DNA of 45,037 nt from Candidatus Merdiplasma excrementigallinarum (GCA_018713435.1 DVOS01000070.1:1-45037); one strand, 5' to 3'. Shown: positions 25,650-34,023, counted from the first letter of the stretch. Notes: generated from the letters alone by a model not told the origin. Numbers and translations are program-made.

Positions 25650-27392
25650 TTACTCCAGCAGTGTCAGCCGGGAGATGTCCGGTTCGATCACCATGGAATA
25701 ATTCGTATAGTAAACCACAAAGCCCGGCTTGGCCCCGCCGGGTTTTTTTACCTGCTTTTTTTCCACATAATCCACTTCCACCTTGTCGGAGTCCCGGTTT
25801 TTTGAGTAGTAGGCGGCCAGTCTGGCTGCGTCCTCATACACGGAATCCGGCATTTCTTCTCCCTGGTACTTTACGATCACATGGGAGCCGGGCGCTCCCT
25901 TGGCGTGAAACCACCAGTCGTTTCCGGAGGCAAATTTGAAGGTCAGCTCATCGTTCTGGAAATTGTTTTTCCCCACATAGATATCATATCCGTCAGGAGT
26001 GCGGTAGTGGAAGGGCCGGGAGGTAATCTTAACCTTCTTTCCCGTATATTTCCGGCGGATGTAGCCGGCGTCCGTCAGTTCCTCCTTTACCTGCACCAGA
26101 TCTTCCTCCGAAAGCGCCATGTCCAGAAAAGTCTGAATGGATTCCAGCTGATCCAGATCCGCCTTTGTCTGCTCCGTCAGTTCCGTCAGCGCCTCAAAGG
26201 TACGCTTCTGCTTGCCGTACTTGTCGAAATACCGTTTGGCATTCTCCGCCGCGGTGAGGGTGGGATCCAGGGGGATGGTGATTTCTTCATTCGTATAGTA
26301 GTTCAGGGCCTTCAGGCTTTTCGCCCCCGGCTCGGCTCCGTAGCCGTAGGTATGGAGCAGTTCCCCGTAGAGACGGTATTTCTCCCTTTTTTCCGTATCC
26401 TTCAGCTGCTTTAGCTGCAGCTCGTATTTTTTCCTGGTGCGGTCCAGGGCGGTGGCGGTAATCCGCCGCAGATCCGAGGACTTCTGCCGGATCCGGGTCA
26501 CCGTGTTTTTCTGGGCGTAGTACTGCTCCAGCACCCGGGAGACAGAGTCAAAGAGACAAACCTCGTAATCTTCATACATGGAGAGGCGCACCGGGGAAAA
26601 CTCCACCGGAACATGGCGCTCATCATAGATAATGCAGGGAGTGAAATTTCCCTCCCGTACATCCTCCATCAGATGGGAGAAAATATGAAACAGGTGAATC
26701 TTCTCCAGGTTTCCGATGGAGTTGGCGCTCTGGTCCGATTCCAGGGAAGCCCGATGGCAAAGCTCCTCTGCGATTACCGGGCTGATGCCGGTATAGCTGC
26801 TGTATATTGCCTTGGACAGCGGCATGGGCTTGGAAAATACTTCCGTCTGGAATTCCTCCTGACCTGTGTGCAGCGGGTCGCATTTGTGCCGGGTCTCGGG
26901 GATAAAATAGGTTCGGCCGGGCAGCACCTCCCGGACAGAGCTGGTCTGGGCGGAGATGTGTTTGATGCTGTCGATGATGGTCTGATTTTCATCGCAGAAA
27001 ATAATATTGCTGTGTTTTCCCATCAGTTCCAGGATCAGGTCCTTGCGCCGCAGATCTCCCATATCGTCATAGTGCTCGATTTCAAAATGGATAATCCGCT
27101 CCAGCCCGGGCTGCCAGATCCGCAGGATCTTCCCGTTTCCCACATGCTTGCGCAGCAGCATACAGAAATTGGGGGCGGTGAGAGGCCCGGGCTTGTTGGT
27201 TTCTGTGATATAAATTAACGGCAGGCTGGCGCTGGCGGAGAGAAGCAGACGGGTCTGTCCGCCCCGGCTGCCTTTCAGCGTCAGCATCAGTTCGTCATTT
27301 TCAGGCTGGGCGATTTTGCTGATTCGGGCTCCCGTCAGAAGGCCGCTCAGTTCTTTCACAACAGCGGATACCGTAATGCCGTCTAAAGCCAT
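25650..27392 (-). CDS. rqcH: Ribosome quality-control protein RqcH (Rqc2/NEMF, NFACT family)
   Basis: A 580-residue NFACT protein, formerly called fibronectin-binding protein A. It binds stalled 50S subunits carrying peptidyl-tRNA and recruits tRNA-Ala to add C-terminal alanine tails that mark the peptide for degradation. NFACT-N starts with the typical MALDGITVSAVVKEL and ISKIAQPENDEL; a coiled-coil middle (about 290-430) contains the GELLHTYGYGAEPG and LDPTLTAAENAKRYF motifs; NFACT-R has DGYDIYVGKNNFQNDELTF and WWFHAKGAPGSHVI. At the position of the catalytically needed Asp-Arg pair (97/98 in B. subtilis), this protein has Glu98-Arg99 in GLERII. A minus-strand promoter lies at 27429-27457. 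Confidence 0.92.
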   Translation of the reverse strand: MALDGITVSAVVKELSGLLTGARISKIAQPENDELMLTLKGSRGGQTRLLLSASASLPLIYITETNKPGPLTAPNFCMLLRKHVGNGKILRIWQPGLERIIHFEIEHYDDMGDLRRKDLILELMGKHSNIIFCDENQTIIDSIKHISAQTSSVREVLPGRTYFIPETRHKCDPLHTGQEEFQTEVFSKPMPLSKAIYSSYTGISPVIAEELCHRASLESDQSANSIGNLEKIHLFHIFSHLMEDVREGNFTPCIIYDERHVPVEFSPVRLSMYEDYEVCLFDSVSRVLEQYYAQKNTVTRIRQKSSDLRRITATALDRTRKKYELQLKQLKDTEKREKYRLYGELLHTYGYGAEPGAKSLKALNYYTNEEITIPLDPTLTAAENAKRYFDKYGKQKRTFEALTELTEQTKADLDQLESIQTFLDMALSEEDLVQVKEELTDAGYIRRKYTGKKVKITSRPFHYRTPDGYDIYVGKNNFQNDELTFKFASGNDWWFHAKGAPGSHVIVKYQGEEMPDSVYEDAARLAAYYSKNRDSDKVEVDYVEKKQVKKPGGAKPGFVVYYTNYSMVIEPDISRLTLLE

Positions 27393-27428
27393 AGAAAGTC
27401 ACTCCTATCTCAAAATTTGAACAGCATC

Positions 27429-27457
27429 ATTTTAGCAAATCCAGGGGGAAAAAACAA
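27429..27457 (-). promoter_or_regulatory. Promoter of rqcH
   Basis: On the minus strand TTGTTT (complement of 27452-27457) and TAAAAT (complement of 27429-27434) are 17 bp apart. Confidence 0.6.
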
Positions 27458-27469
27458 TCGGGATTTTGA

Positions 27470-27498
27470 TTGACTCAAAAAGGCGGATGGATTATAAT
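27470..27498 (+). promoter_or_regulatory. Promoter of the yicC-remA-gmk-rpoZ operon
   Basis: TTGACT (27470-27475) and a perfect TATAAT (27493-27498) are 17 bp apart, the strongest promoter by sequence in the window. Confidence 0.85.
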
Positions 27499-27563
27499 GA
27501 ATCAATACGGATTTTATCCCTGCTTCGCTATGGAAAAGCGGGCGGAGCTTTTGGAGGAAAAGT

Positions 27564-28442
27564 ATGATTAAAAGTATGACTGGCTTTGGCAGGTGTGAGA
27601 ATCTCCAGACGGACAAAAAGTTTACTGTAGAGATGAAGGCGGTGAACCACCGCTATTTTGATGTGAACATCAAGATGCCGAAAAAACTGAGCATTTTTGA
27701 AGCCGCCGTCCGGGGATGCCTGAAGGATTACATCCAGCGGGGAAAAGTGGATGTTTTCATTACCTGCGAGGATTATTCGGATACCAATTATTCTCTAAAG
27801 TACAGTGAGAATATGGCCCGGGAGTATGTCAATTATTTCCGGCAGATGGCAGAAACCTTCGGCCTGCGGGACGATCTGACGGTTACCGCGCTGGGAAGAT
27901 GCCCGGAGGTGCTGACGCTGGAGGAGCAGACCGGGGATGAGGAGGAGATCTGGGCGGCTCTTGAGAAGGCGCTGATTGGCGCCTGCGAGCAGTTTAACGC
28001 CTCCCGCGCCCGGGAGGGAGAAGCGCTGCGGGAAGACCTTCTGGGGAAACTGGAGCATATGCTGGACAATGTGGACCTGGTGGAGAAGCGCTATCCGGCT
28101 ATTATCCGGGAGTACCGGGAAAAACTGACAGAAAAGGTAAAGGAGCTTCTGGGGGACGCGCAGATGGATGAAAACAGGCTGGCCGCCGAGGTGGTGCTGT
28201 TTTCGGATAAAATCTGTACGGACGAGGAGACGGTACGGCTGAAAAGCCATATCCGCTCCATGATGGATGTGCTCAGAGAGGGCGGCAGCGTAGGCCGGAA
28301 ACTGGATTTTATTGCCCAGGAGATGAACCGGGAGGCCAATACCATCCTCTCAAAGGCCAATGATCTGGAAACTTCCAATATTGCCATCGACCTGAAAACA
28401 GAGATCGAGAAGGTGAGGGAGCAGATCCAGAATATTGAGTAA
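27564..28442 (+). CDS. yicC: YicC/YloC-family endoribonuclease
   Basis: A 292-residue protein of the YicC family. The N-terminal domain opens with the invariant MIKSMTGFGR and has VEMKAVNHRYFDVNIKMPK; the C-terminal DUF1732 domain ends with GGSVGRKLDFIAQEMNREANTILSKA. Members are metal-dependent endoribonucleases implicated in small-RNA turnover and stationary-phase survival. GGAGG precedes ATG 27564. It heads an operon with remA, gmk and rpoZ, a gene order common in Firmicutes. Confidence 0.94.
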   Translation: MIKSMTGFGRCENLQTDKKFTVEMKAVNHRYFDVNIKMPKKLSIFEAAVRGCLKDYIQRGKVDVFITCEDYSDTNYSLKYSENMAREYVNYFRQMAETFGLRDDLTVTALGRCPEVLTLEEQTGDEEEIWAALEKALIGACEQFNASRAREGEALREDLLGKLEHMLDNVDLVEKRYPAIIREYREKLTEKVKELLGDAQMDENRLAAEVVLFSDKICTDEETVRLKSHIRSMMDVLREGGSVGRKLDFIAQEMNREANTILSKANDLETSNIAIDLKTEIEKVREQIQNIE

Positions 28443-28484
28443 CCAGCCGAAAAGACAGCAGGAAGAATGACAGGAGTAAAGAAC

Positions 28485-28763
28485 ATGACAGGGTTGGTAA
28501 ATGTAGGATTTGGAAACATGGTGAACACGGACAAACTGGTAGCGGTGGTGAGTCCCGACGGAGCGCCGATCAAGAGGCTGGTGCAGAATGCCAGGGAAGC
28601 TCAGCGGGTGGTGGACGCCACCCAGGGGAGAAAGACAAAGGCGGTCCTGATTATGGAGCCGGGATATGTGGTTCTGTCTGCTCTGCAGCCGGACACCATC
28701 GCGAGACGTTTTTCCCTGAACGGCCTGGCCGAGCCGGAAAATAAAAGTGAGGGTGAACAGTGA
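28485..28763 (+). CDS. remA: RemA family regulator (DUF370)
   Basis: A 92-residue DNA-binding protein of the RemA/YlzA family (LVNVGFGNMVNTDKLVAVVSPD, DATQGRKTKAVLIM, ALQPDTIARRF). In B. subtilis RemA forms oligomeric rings, wraps DNA and activates matrix and osmoprotection operons. In non-biofilm models its targets are unknown. The start is taken as ATG 28485, with AGGAG eight bases upstream; an in-frame ATG at 28467 has its SD too close. It overlaps the gmk start at TGATG. Confidence 0.9.
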   Translation: MTGLVNVGFGNMVNTDKLVAVVSPDGAPIKRLVQNAREAQRVVDATQGRKTKAVLIMEPGYVVLSALQPDTIARRFSLNGLAEPENKSEGEQ

Positions 28764-29386
28764 TGATGAAACAGAGAGGAATTCTGGTGGTTGTCTCCGG
28801 ATTTTCCGGCGTGGGAAAAGGCACGATCATGAAACGCCTGACAGAGAAATACGACAACTATGCTCTGTCTGTTTCGGCCACTACCAGAGATCCCCGGGCA
28901 GGGGAGACGGACGGGAAAGATTATTTTTTCCACACAGCGGAAGAATTTCAGCGGATGATTGCCTGCGATGAGCTGGTGGAGTACGCCTGCTACTGCGGCA
29001 ATTATTACGGGACTCCCCGGAAGTACGTGGAGGACCAGATGGAGAGAGGCCGGGACGTGATCCTGGAGATTGAGATTCAGGGAGCGCTGAAGATCAAGGC
29101 GAAATACCCGGACGCCCTGCTCCTTTTTGTGATGCCGCCGGATGGAGAGACTTTAAAAAAGAGGCTTTCCGGAAGGAACACGGAGACCCCGGAGGTGATA
29201 GAGGCCAGATTAAAGCGCGCCAGCGCGGAGGCCGACGGGATTGAATCCTATGATTATATCCTGGTCAATGACGACCTGGAAAAATGTGTGGATGAGCTGC
29301 ACAGCCTGATTGCCTGCCAGCACTGGCAGGTGAAGCGGAACCTGGATTTTATCAGCCGGGTCAGAGGACAGATTAAAGAATTTTGA
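28763..29386 (+). CDS. gmk: Guanylate kinase
   Basis: A 207-residue nucleotide kinase that phosphorylates GMP to GDP with ATP. The P-loop is SGFSGVGKGT, the GMP-binding region has SATTRDPRAGETDGKDYFF and EYACYCGNYYGTP, and DVILEIEIQGA is the Walker-B-like strand; the lid is in RLSGRNTETPEVIEARL. The usual GPSGVGKG is GFSGVGKG here. ATG 28763 overlaps the remA stop (TGATG) and has GAGGGTG seven bases upstream; GTG 28760 and ATG 28766 are alternatives. The remA-gmk-rpoZ order is conserved in Firmicutes. Confidence 0.95.
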   Translation: MMKQRGILVVVSGFSGVGKGTIMKRLTEKYDNYALSVSATTRDPRAGETDGKDYFFHTAEEFQRMIACDELVEYACYCGNYYGTPRKYVEDQMERGRDVILEIEIQGALKIKAKYPDALLLFVMPPDGETLKKRLSGRNTETPEVIEARLKRASAEADGIESYDYILVNDDLEKCVDELHSLIACQHWQVKRNLDFISRVRGQIKEF

Positions 29387-29411
29387 GTTTTGAAAGGAGA
29401 AACAGAACATT

Positions 29412-29762
29412 ATGCTGCATCCGTCTTATACTGATTTAATGAAAGTGGTAAACAGTGAAGTGGGAGAGGGGGATACCCCCGTTGTAAACAGCCGCTATTC
29501 CATCGTAATGGCCACGGCCAAGAGAGCCCGCCAGATTATTGCCGGGCAGGCTGACGTGACGGAAGAGGAGGCTCTGAAGCCTCTGTCCACCGCTGTAAAG
29601 GAACTGAATGAGGGAAAAATCAAAATTATTCACGATGAAGCGGCGGAGGAAGAGGATGACGAGGCTCTGAAGGCCCTGCTGCGGGATGAGGCCGCCCTGC
29701 TGGGAGAGACTCTCCAGCCCGAAGAAGAGGAAGAGCAGAGCGGGGAAGAGAGCGCGGAATAA
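29412..29762 (+). CDS. rpoZ: RNA polymerase omega subunit
   Basis: A 116-residue omega subunit that helps assemble RNA polymerase by holding beta-prime. The core is NSRYSIVMATAKRARQIIAG and EEALKPLSTAVKELNEGKIKI. The C-terminal 40 residues are an acidic tail (runs of Glu), longer than in most omegas. It follows gmk by 25 bases, with AAAGGAG before the ATG. Confidence 0.93.
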   Translation: MLHPSYTDLMKVVNSEVGEGDTPVVNSRYSIVMATAKRARQIIAGQADVTEEEALKPLSTAVKELNEGKIKIIHDEAAEEEDDEALKALLRDEAALLGETLQPEEEEEQSGEESAE

Positions 29763-29810
29763 ATATCCGGGATCTGCCTTGGCGGATTCAGAACAGGGGG
29801 AACAGATTAG

Positions 29811-30446
29811 TTGGAAGGCAACGGTTTTCGAAAAAGTCTGATTATACTTTCGGTCTGCTATGTGATTGCGGGGATCATTCTGATCTTCTGGCCGGATATG
29901 TCCATGGCTCTGTTCTGCAGCGCCCTGGGCGTGGGGATGCTGGTACTGGGCATTACCCATGTGATTCTGTATTTTACCAAGGACCATATGCTCAACATCA
30001 TGCAGATGGATCTGGTGACCGGGGTGGTGTGCGGCGCTTTCGGCGCTTTTCTGCTGCTGCACCCTGAGTTTGTGGAGACAGTCATGCCCTTTGCGGTGGG
30101 GATCCTGCTGCTGATCGGCGGAATTGTGAAGCTGCAGAATGCTATAGATATGAAGCGGCTGGGCTTCCTGCGCTGGAAGGTGGTTCTGTTCTTTGCCCTG
30201 CTGCTGTTCCTTATGGGCGGGCTTCTGATTTATAATCCCTTTGAGGGAAGAGGGCTCCTTGTGTATATCGGCGTCTCCCTGATCTTGGACGGCATGGTGA
30301 GTATCGTCTGTATGCTCTGCATCGCCCACCGGATGAAGCGCAGAGCCAGAGAAATACAGCCTGTGGAGGCGGAAGAAGTGCATGACGGCAGCGTTGTGGA
30401 TATGCCGCCGGTTCCGGGCAAAGCGGCAGAGTGGGAGAAAAAGTGA
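29811..30446 (+). CDS. HdeD/DUF308-family membrane protein
   Basis: A 211-residue membrane protein with six hydrophobic segments (about residues 8-28, 34-57, 65-85, 88-110, 122-145, 150-175), each ending in short loops, and a polar C-terminal tail. This is the layout of DUF308/HdeD proteins, of which the enteric HdeD is linked to acid resistance; no function is known in Clostridia. The start is TTG 29811, with AGGGGG ten bases upstream and no better alternative. Its stop overlaps the rimO start (TGATG), so the pair is translationally coupled. Confidence 0.8.
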   Translation: MEGNGFRKSLIILSVCYVIAGIILIFWPDMSMALFCSALGVGMLVLGITHVILYFTKDHMLNIMQMDLVTGVVCGAFGAFLLLHPEFVETVMPFAVGILLLIGGIVKLQNAIDMKRLGFLRWKVVLFFALLLFLMGGLLIYNPFEGRGLLVYIGVSLILDGMVSIVCMLCIAHRMKRRAREIQPVEAEEVHDGSVVDMPPVPGKAAEWEKK

Positions 30447-31774
30447 TGAAAATTTTATTTATATCCCTTGGCTGTGATAAAAATCTGTCGGATTCCGAGA
30501 AAATGCTGGGGCTTCTGGCCGGGTCGGGCTATGAAATCACAGATGATGAGACAGAGGCGGATGTCATTGTGATTAATACCTGCGCTTTTATCCATGACGC
30601 CAAGGAGGAAAGCATCCAGTCGATTCTGGAGATGGCAGAATACCGGAAGGAGGGCAGCTGCAGGGCTCTTCTTGTGGCCGGCTGCCTGGCGCAGCGGTAT
30701 GGCCGGGAGATTATGGATGAGATAGAAGAGGTGGACGCCGTACTGGGAAGCACCTGCCCGGACCGCATCCTGGAGACGCTGGATCAGGTCTTAAAAGGGC
30801 AGAGGCATCTTCTGTTTTTGGAAGACATTAACCGCCCTTTCTTTGAGGAGGGCCCCAGAATTCTGACGACAGGGGGCCATTATGCCTATCTGAAGATTGC
30901 GGAGGGGTGCAATAAGCGGTGCACCTACTGTATTATACCCCATCTGAAGGGCAGATACAGGAGCATTCCTATGGAAAAGCTGGTGAAGGAGGCCGAAGGG
31001 CTGGCCGCGGACGGGGTGAAGGAACTGATCCTTGTGGCCCAGGAAACCACTCTCTACGGAACGGATCTGTACGGAGAAAAGTCCCTTCATCTGCTGATAC
31101 AGAAATTGTGCCGGATACCGGGGATTCGCTGGATCCGGATTCTTTACTGTTATCCGGAAGAAATTTACGACGGGCTGATCCAGACCATGAAGGAAGAGGC
31201 AAAGGTCTGCCATTATCTGGATCTTCCGATACAGCATGCCAGCAATGCGATACTGAGACGGATGGGAAGAAGAACCACAAAAGAAGATCTGAAAGCGATT
31301 GTGGAAAAACTCAGAAACGAGATTCCGGATATTGTGCTGCGCACCACCCTCATCACCGGTTTTCCAGGGGAAACAGAAGAGCAGCATAAGGAGCTGCTGG
31401 AATTTGTGGACGAGATGGAGTTTCAGAGGCTGGGGGTTTTTCCTTATTCAGCAGAAGAGGGAACGCCTGCCGCGTCTATGGAAGGCCAGATACCGGAGGA
31501 GGAGAAGCTGCGGCGCAGGGATGAACTGATGGAACTGCAGCAGGAGGTTGCCTTTGACCTGGCCGAGCGCCAGGTGGGAAAATGCGTAACCGCCATGGTG
31601 GAAGGCCAGATTTCTGGTGAGAATGTCTATGTGGCCCGCACTTACGGGGACGCTCCCGGTGTGGACGGCTATGTGTTTATCAACACGGACGAGGTGATGA
31701 TGTCCGGCGATTTTGCCAGAGTAAAAATTACCGGAGCCTGTGAATACGATCTGATAGGAGAACTGATGAAATGA
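30446..31774 (+). CDS. rimO: Ribosomal protein uS12 methylthiotransferase RimO
   Basis: A 442-residue radical-SAM methylthiotransferase that modifies an aspartate of ribosomal protein S12. The N-terminal UPF0004 domain holds the auxiliary cluster with Cys10 (ISLGCDKN), Cys46 (INTCAF) and Cys80 (AGCLAQR). The radical-SAM motif CNKRCTYC gives Cys155, Cys159 and Cys162, followed by IIPHLKGRYRS. A C-terminal TRAM domain ends the protein. The ISLGCDKN start distinguishes RimO from MiaB. ATG 30446 overlaps the preceding stop; a frame from 30431 would add five residues. pgsA follows with a four-base overlap. Confidence 0.95.
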   Translation: MKILFISLGCDKNLSDSEKMLGLLAGSGYEITDDETEADVIVINTCAFIHDAKEESIQSILEMAEYRKEGSCRALLVAGCLAQRYGREIMDEIEEVDAVLGSTCPDRILETLDQVLKGQRHLLFLEDINRPFFEEGPRILTTGGHYAYLKIAEGCNKRCTYCIIPHLKGRYRSIPMEKLVKEAEGLAADGVKELILVAQETTLYGTDLYGEKSLHLLIQKLCRIPGIRWIRILYCYPEEIYDGLIQTMKEEAKVCHYLDLPIQHASNAILRRMGRRTTKEDLKAIVEKLRNEIPDIVLRTTLITGFPGETEEQHKELLEFVDEMEFQRLGVFPYSAEEGTPAASMEGQIPEEEKLRRRDELMELQQEVAFDLAERQVGKCVTAMVEGQISGENVYVARTYGDAPGVDGYVFINTDEVMMSGDFARVKITGACEYDLIGELMK

Positions 31775-32316
31775 AAATGAATGTACCGAATTGTCTCACC
31801 ATACTGCGAATTTTTATGGTTCCGGTATTTGTGGTGTTCATGCTGGCGGACGTTCTGGGAGGAGCGGACCGTTATATAGCCGGCATACTGTTTATTGCCG
31901 CCAGCCTTACGGATACGCTGGACGGATACCTGGCCAGAAAGAATAACCAGATTACCGTGTTCGGAAAGTTCATGGATCCCCTGGCAGACAAGCTGCTGGT
32001 GTGCTCCGCCATGATCTGCCTGGTGGAACTGGGACAGCTCCCCGGCTGGATTGTGATTATCATTGTAGGCAGAGAATTCATTATCAGCGGCTTCCGCCTG
32101 GTGGCGGCCGAGCAGGGTGTGGTGATCGCTGCCAGCTACTGGGGAAAGTTTAAGACAGTGGCCCAGATGGTGATGGTGATCCTTCTCGTGTTTGATTTCG
32201 GAGGAGCCTTTGATGCGGCAGAGCAGATCTTTATCTGGCTGGCTACAATCCTGACCGTGATTTCCCTGGTAGATTATATGTACAAAAACCGGGGCGTGCT
32301 CAGAGAAGTGCACTGA
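31771..32316 (+). CDS. pgsA: CDP-diacylglycerol-glycerol-3-phosphate 3-phosphatidyltransferase
   Basis: A 181-residue integral membrane enzyme that makes phosphatidylglycerol phosphate. The CDP-alcohol phosphotransferase signature is complete: Asp51-Gly52, Ala55-Arg56, Gly65, Asp69 and Asp73 (in DGYLAR and GKFMDPLADK). About five hydrophobic segments are visible. The start MNVPNCLTILRI is typical of PgsA. It overlaps rimO by four bases and is followed after 33 bases by pncC, an order (rimO-pgsA-cinA/pncC) found in many Firmicutes. Confidence 0.95.
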   Translation: MKMNVPNCLTILRIFMVPVFVVFMLADVLGGADRYIAGILFIAASLTDTLDGYLARKNNQITVFGKFMDPLADKLLVCSAMICLVELGQLPGWIVIIIVGREFIISGFRLVAAEQGVVIAASYWGKFKTVAQMVMVILLVFDFGGAFDAAEQIFIWLATILTVISLVDYMYKNRGVLREVH

Positions 32317-32349
32317 CCGGGCAGGGCCTGATGAAAGCGGGGATGGATC

Positions 32350-32853
32350 ATGGACAGAACAGAAAGATGGAATGATGCAAAACTGGCCGCTCTCCTGGAT
32401 CTGCTTCGCAGACGCAGGGAGACGGTAACCACGGTGGAATCCTGCACCGGCGGTCTTCTGGCAGGCCGTATTACGGATATTCCGGGAAGCTCAGATGTAT
32501 TTCATCAGGGCTTCATTACGTACTGCGATGAGGCGAAGGCCCGCCTGGCGGGCGTATCCCGGGATACGCTGGCAAAATATACCGCTGTCAGTTCCCAGAC
32601 CGCCCGGGAGATGGCCCGGGGAGGGGCGAAAAGCGCGGGGGCGGACGCCTGCCTTTCCGTTACGGGATACGCAGGGCCGCCCCAGGGACCGGAGGATGAT
32701 ACCGTGGGACTGGTTTATGCGGGCTGCTTTTACCGTGGGAAGACCCTGGTAAAAGAACTGCACCTTGCCGGAAACCGCCGCCGGATCAGAGAGGCGGCGG
32801 TGGAGGAAGCGCTGCTTTTGCTGGAGGAGAGCCTTACTTCTTCAGCTGTCTGA
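32350..32853 (+). CDS. pncC: CinA C-terminal domain protein, nicotinamide-nucleotide amidohydrolase
   Basis: A 167-residue stand-alone CinA C-terminal domain. The family hydrolyses NMN to nicotinate mononucleotide plus ammonia, recycling the pyridine-nucleotide pool. The motifs TVESCTGGLLAGRIT, GSSDVFHQGFITYCDEAK and YTAVSSQTAREMARG are characteristic. The N-terminal molybdopterin-like (COG1058) half of full CinA is absent. SVTGYAGPP has Tyr-Ala where many members have SVTGIAGPGG, a small departure near the active site. The 3' end overlaps the convergent gene at 32834 by 20 bases. Confidence 0.9.
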   Translation: MDRTERWNDAKLAALLDLLRRRRETVTTVESCTGGLLAGRITDIPGSSDVFHQGFITYCDEAKARLAGVSRDTLAKYTAVSSQTAREMARGGAKSAGADACLSVTGYAGPPQGPEDDTVGLVYAGCFYRGKTLVKELHLAGNRRRIREAAVEEALLLLEESLTSSAV

Positions 32854-33103
32854 ACATGGCGCACATCTGGTCGATTCTTCGTATTTCTTCCGGGGATTTG
32901 CCTGTTTTGAGCACGCCGATGATGGCGTCCATTTCCTGAGAAGAAAATTTCAGACGGCCGCTGCCGGAGGCTGCCATGAGAAAAGAAAGAAGTTCCGACT
33001 GTTTTTTTCCTCTGGCCTGCTCCGCCATGGACAGAAGAGACTGCAGCTTTGCAGGGTCGATATTTTTCAGGGCCGGATTGCCGGAGAGTTTCTGTTCGTT
33101 CAT
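32834..33103 (-). CDS. Small protein of unknown function
   Basis: An 89-residue soluble, mainly helical protein rich in Lys/Gln/Ser with MAEQARGKKQSELLSFLMAA and KFSSQEMDAIIGVLKTGKSPEE. I do not recognise a family. GAGATCT stands near the ATG. It overlaps the upstream gene by four bases (33100-33103), so the two form a unit, and it overlaps pncC tail-to-tail by 20 bases. Similar small paired genes occur in Lachnospiraceae, but I cannot name a function. Confidence 0.65.
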   Translation of the reverse strand: MNEQKLSGNPALKNIDPAKLQSLLSMAEQARGKKQSELLSFLMAASGSGRLKFSSQEMDAIIGVLKTGKSPEEIRRIDQMCAMFRQLKK

Positions 33104-33513
33104 AGATCTCCTGTTTCTTCTGATTCCCTTTCTTCCTCCTCCCCGTCCCCGGACATTTCCATTCCCGCCATCATGGCATAAAGCTCCAGCGTATTCATCA
33201 TTCCGGAAAACTGGTCGATAAACTGCCGCTCCTTTTCATCGCAGCAGCTGCGTATATCGTTCAGAAGCTCCGACAGGCCGGGCGGGTCTGACTCTCCTTC
33301 ACAGGAGCAAAGACGGAAAGGGGGATGGGAAAAGAAGCGCACCACATTCCGCAGTTCCAGCACTTTTACCAGGCAGGAAATCATTTTCTGCTCACGTTCC
33401 GGAAGATAGGGGACAGTGGCTTTGATGATCTGAAGATGATTCCGATTGGCAATCTGGTCTATGGCGGTGAGCATACGTTCCTCAGAAGACTTTCCATGCT
33501 TTCTCTCTATCAT
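33100..33513 (-). CDS. Protein of unknown function, coupled to the 89-residue protein gene
   Basis: A 137-residue soluble protein with a helical N-terminal two-thirds (MLTAIDQIANRNHLQIIKA, LPEREQKMISCLVKVLELRNVVRFF) and a strongly acidic C-terminal tail. Two vicinal Cys pairs (LCSC, SCC) are visible but with no metal motif. The listed start (ATG 33513) has no SD; an in-frame ATG 39 bases inside (33474) has GAGG five bases upstream and may be the true start, giving 124 residues. It is followed in the same unit by the 89-residue gene with a four-base overlap. No family recognised. Confidence 0.65.
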   Translation of the reverse strand: MIERKHGKSSEERMLTAIDQIANRNHLQIIKATVPYLPEREQKMISCLVKVLELRNVVRFFSHPPFRLCSCEGESDPPGLSELLNDIRSCCDEKERQFIDQFSGMMNTLELYAMMAGMEMSGDGEEEERESEETGDL

Positions 33514-33606
33514 ATGCGGTGAAAATGAAAAAATGAACCGGACCTTCCGCTTATTCTGTCATAAGATATAAGGACAGCGCATAGCAGAGGAAAGGAGCAA
33601 AACAGT

Positions 33607-33789
33607 ATGAGAACCCGCATTGTGGCGGAGGGAAACGCCTTTTATGAGATCGACGAGGACTGCGCCGGGAAAAAACAAAAGGAGAGGAGAAACACGTTTT
33701 CCCGTCCGAAAAGTGGCGATACCGGCGGGAAGGGAAACACCGGATCTGTAAACGGAAGCCGGATTCATTCCGGCGATTTTGATAAATAA
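33607..33789 (+). CDS. Small basic protein of unknown function
   Basis: A 60-residue open frame with a strong SD (GAAAGGAG, nine bases before ATG 33607) and its own terminator at 33805. The sequence is hydrophilic: MRTRIVAEGNAFYEIDEDC followed by a Lys/Arg/Gly/Ser-rich tail that looks unstructured. I do not know a homologous family. The opposite strand also has open frames here, but without an SD. I favour the plus strand because SD and terminator bracket it. Confidence 0.6.
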   Translation: MRTRIVAEGNAFYEIDEDCAGKKQKERRNTFSRPKSGDTGGKGNTGSVNGSRIHSGDFDK

Positions 33790-33804
33790 AACCGGATTTT
33801 ACCG

Positions 33805-33846
33805 GAGGCATGGCCCATGAAAAAGGGCTGTGCCTTCTTTTTTTTG
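33805..33846 (+). terminator. Terminator after the 60-residue gene
   Basis: GGCATGGCCC (33807-33816) pairs with GGGCTGTGCC (33825-33834), with two wobble pairs and an 8-nt loop, followed by TTCTTTTTTTT. It insulates the downstream Hdr-Flx promoter. Confidence 0.88.
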
Positions 33847-33863
33847 TTTGAATAGACGAACTT

Positions 33864-33881
33864 TTGTTAAAGATATAACAT
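33864..33881. promoter_or_regulatory. Rex-like operator 1 upstream of the Hdr-Flx operon
   Basis: The 18 bases TTGTTAAAGATATAACAT match the Clostridial/Bacillus Rex consensus TTGTTAANNNNTTAACAA at 12 of 14 defined positions. A further half-site-like TTGTGAAA stands at 33893-33900. The site lies about 100 bp before the promoter -35. Rex gene not in window; binding is inference. Confidence 0.5.
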
Positions 33882-33982
33882 CTATATAAGCGTTGTGAAA
33901 CAGAAAAACAGAGAATAAAACAGGAAACAGAGAAAAAATCACGAAAAAAATGGCCAAAAAGGCTTGAAAACTGAAAAAATAG

Positions 33983-34011
33983 TTGACAATTTGAAAGAAA
34001 CGATGTTAAAG
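33983..34011 (+). promoter_or_regulatory. Probable promoter of the Hdr-Flx-fumarate operon
   Basis: TTGACA (33983-33988) is followed after 17 bp by a poor -10, TTAAAG (34006-34011). The weak -10 would fit a regulated promoter. It lies between the two Rex-like sites. Confidence 0.55.
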
Positions 34012-34023
34012 TAGAAAACGTGA

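Noticed and set aside
29436-30383. 315-codon minus-strand frame opposite rpoZ and the DUF308 gene
   Set aside because: His/Gln-rich shadow of two plus-strand genes, with no start signal.
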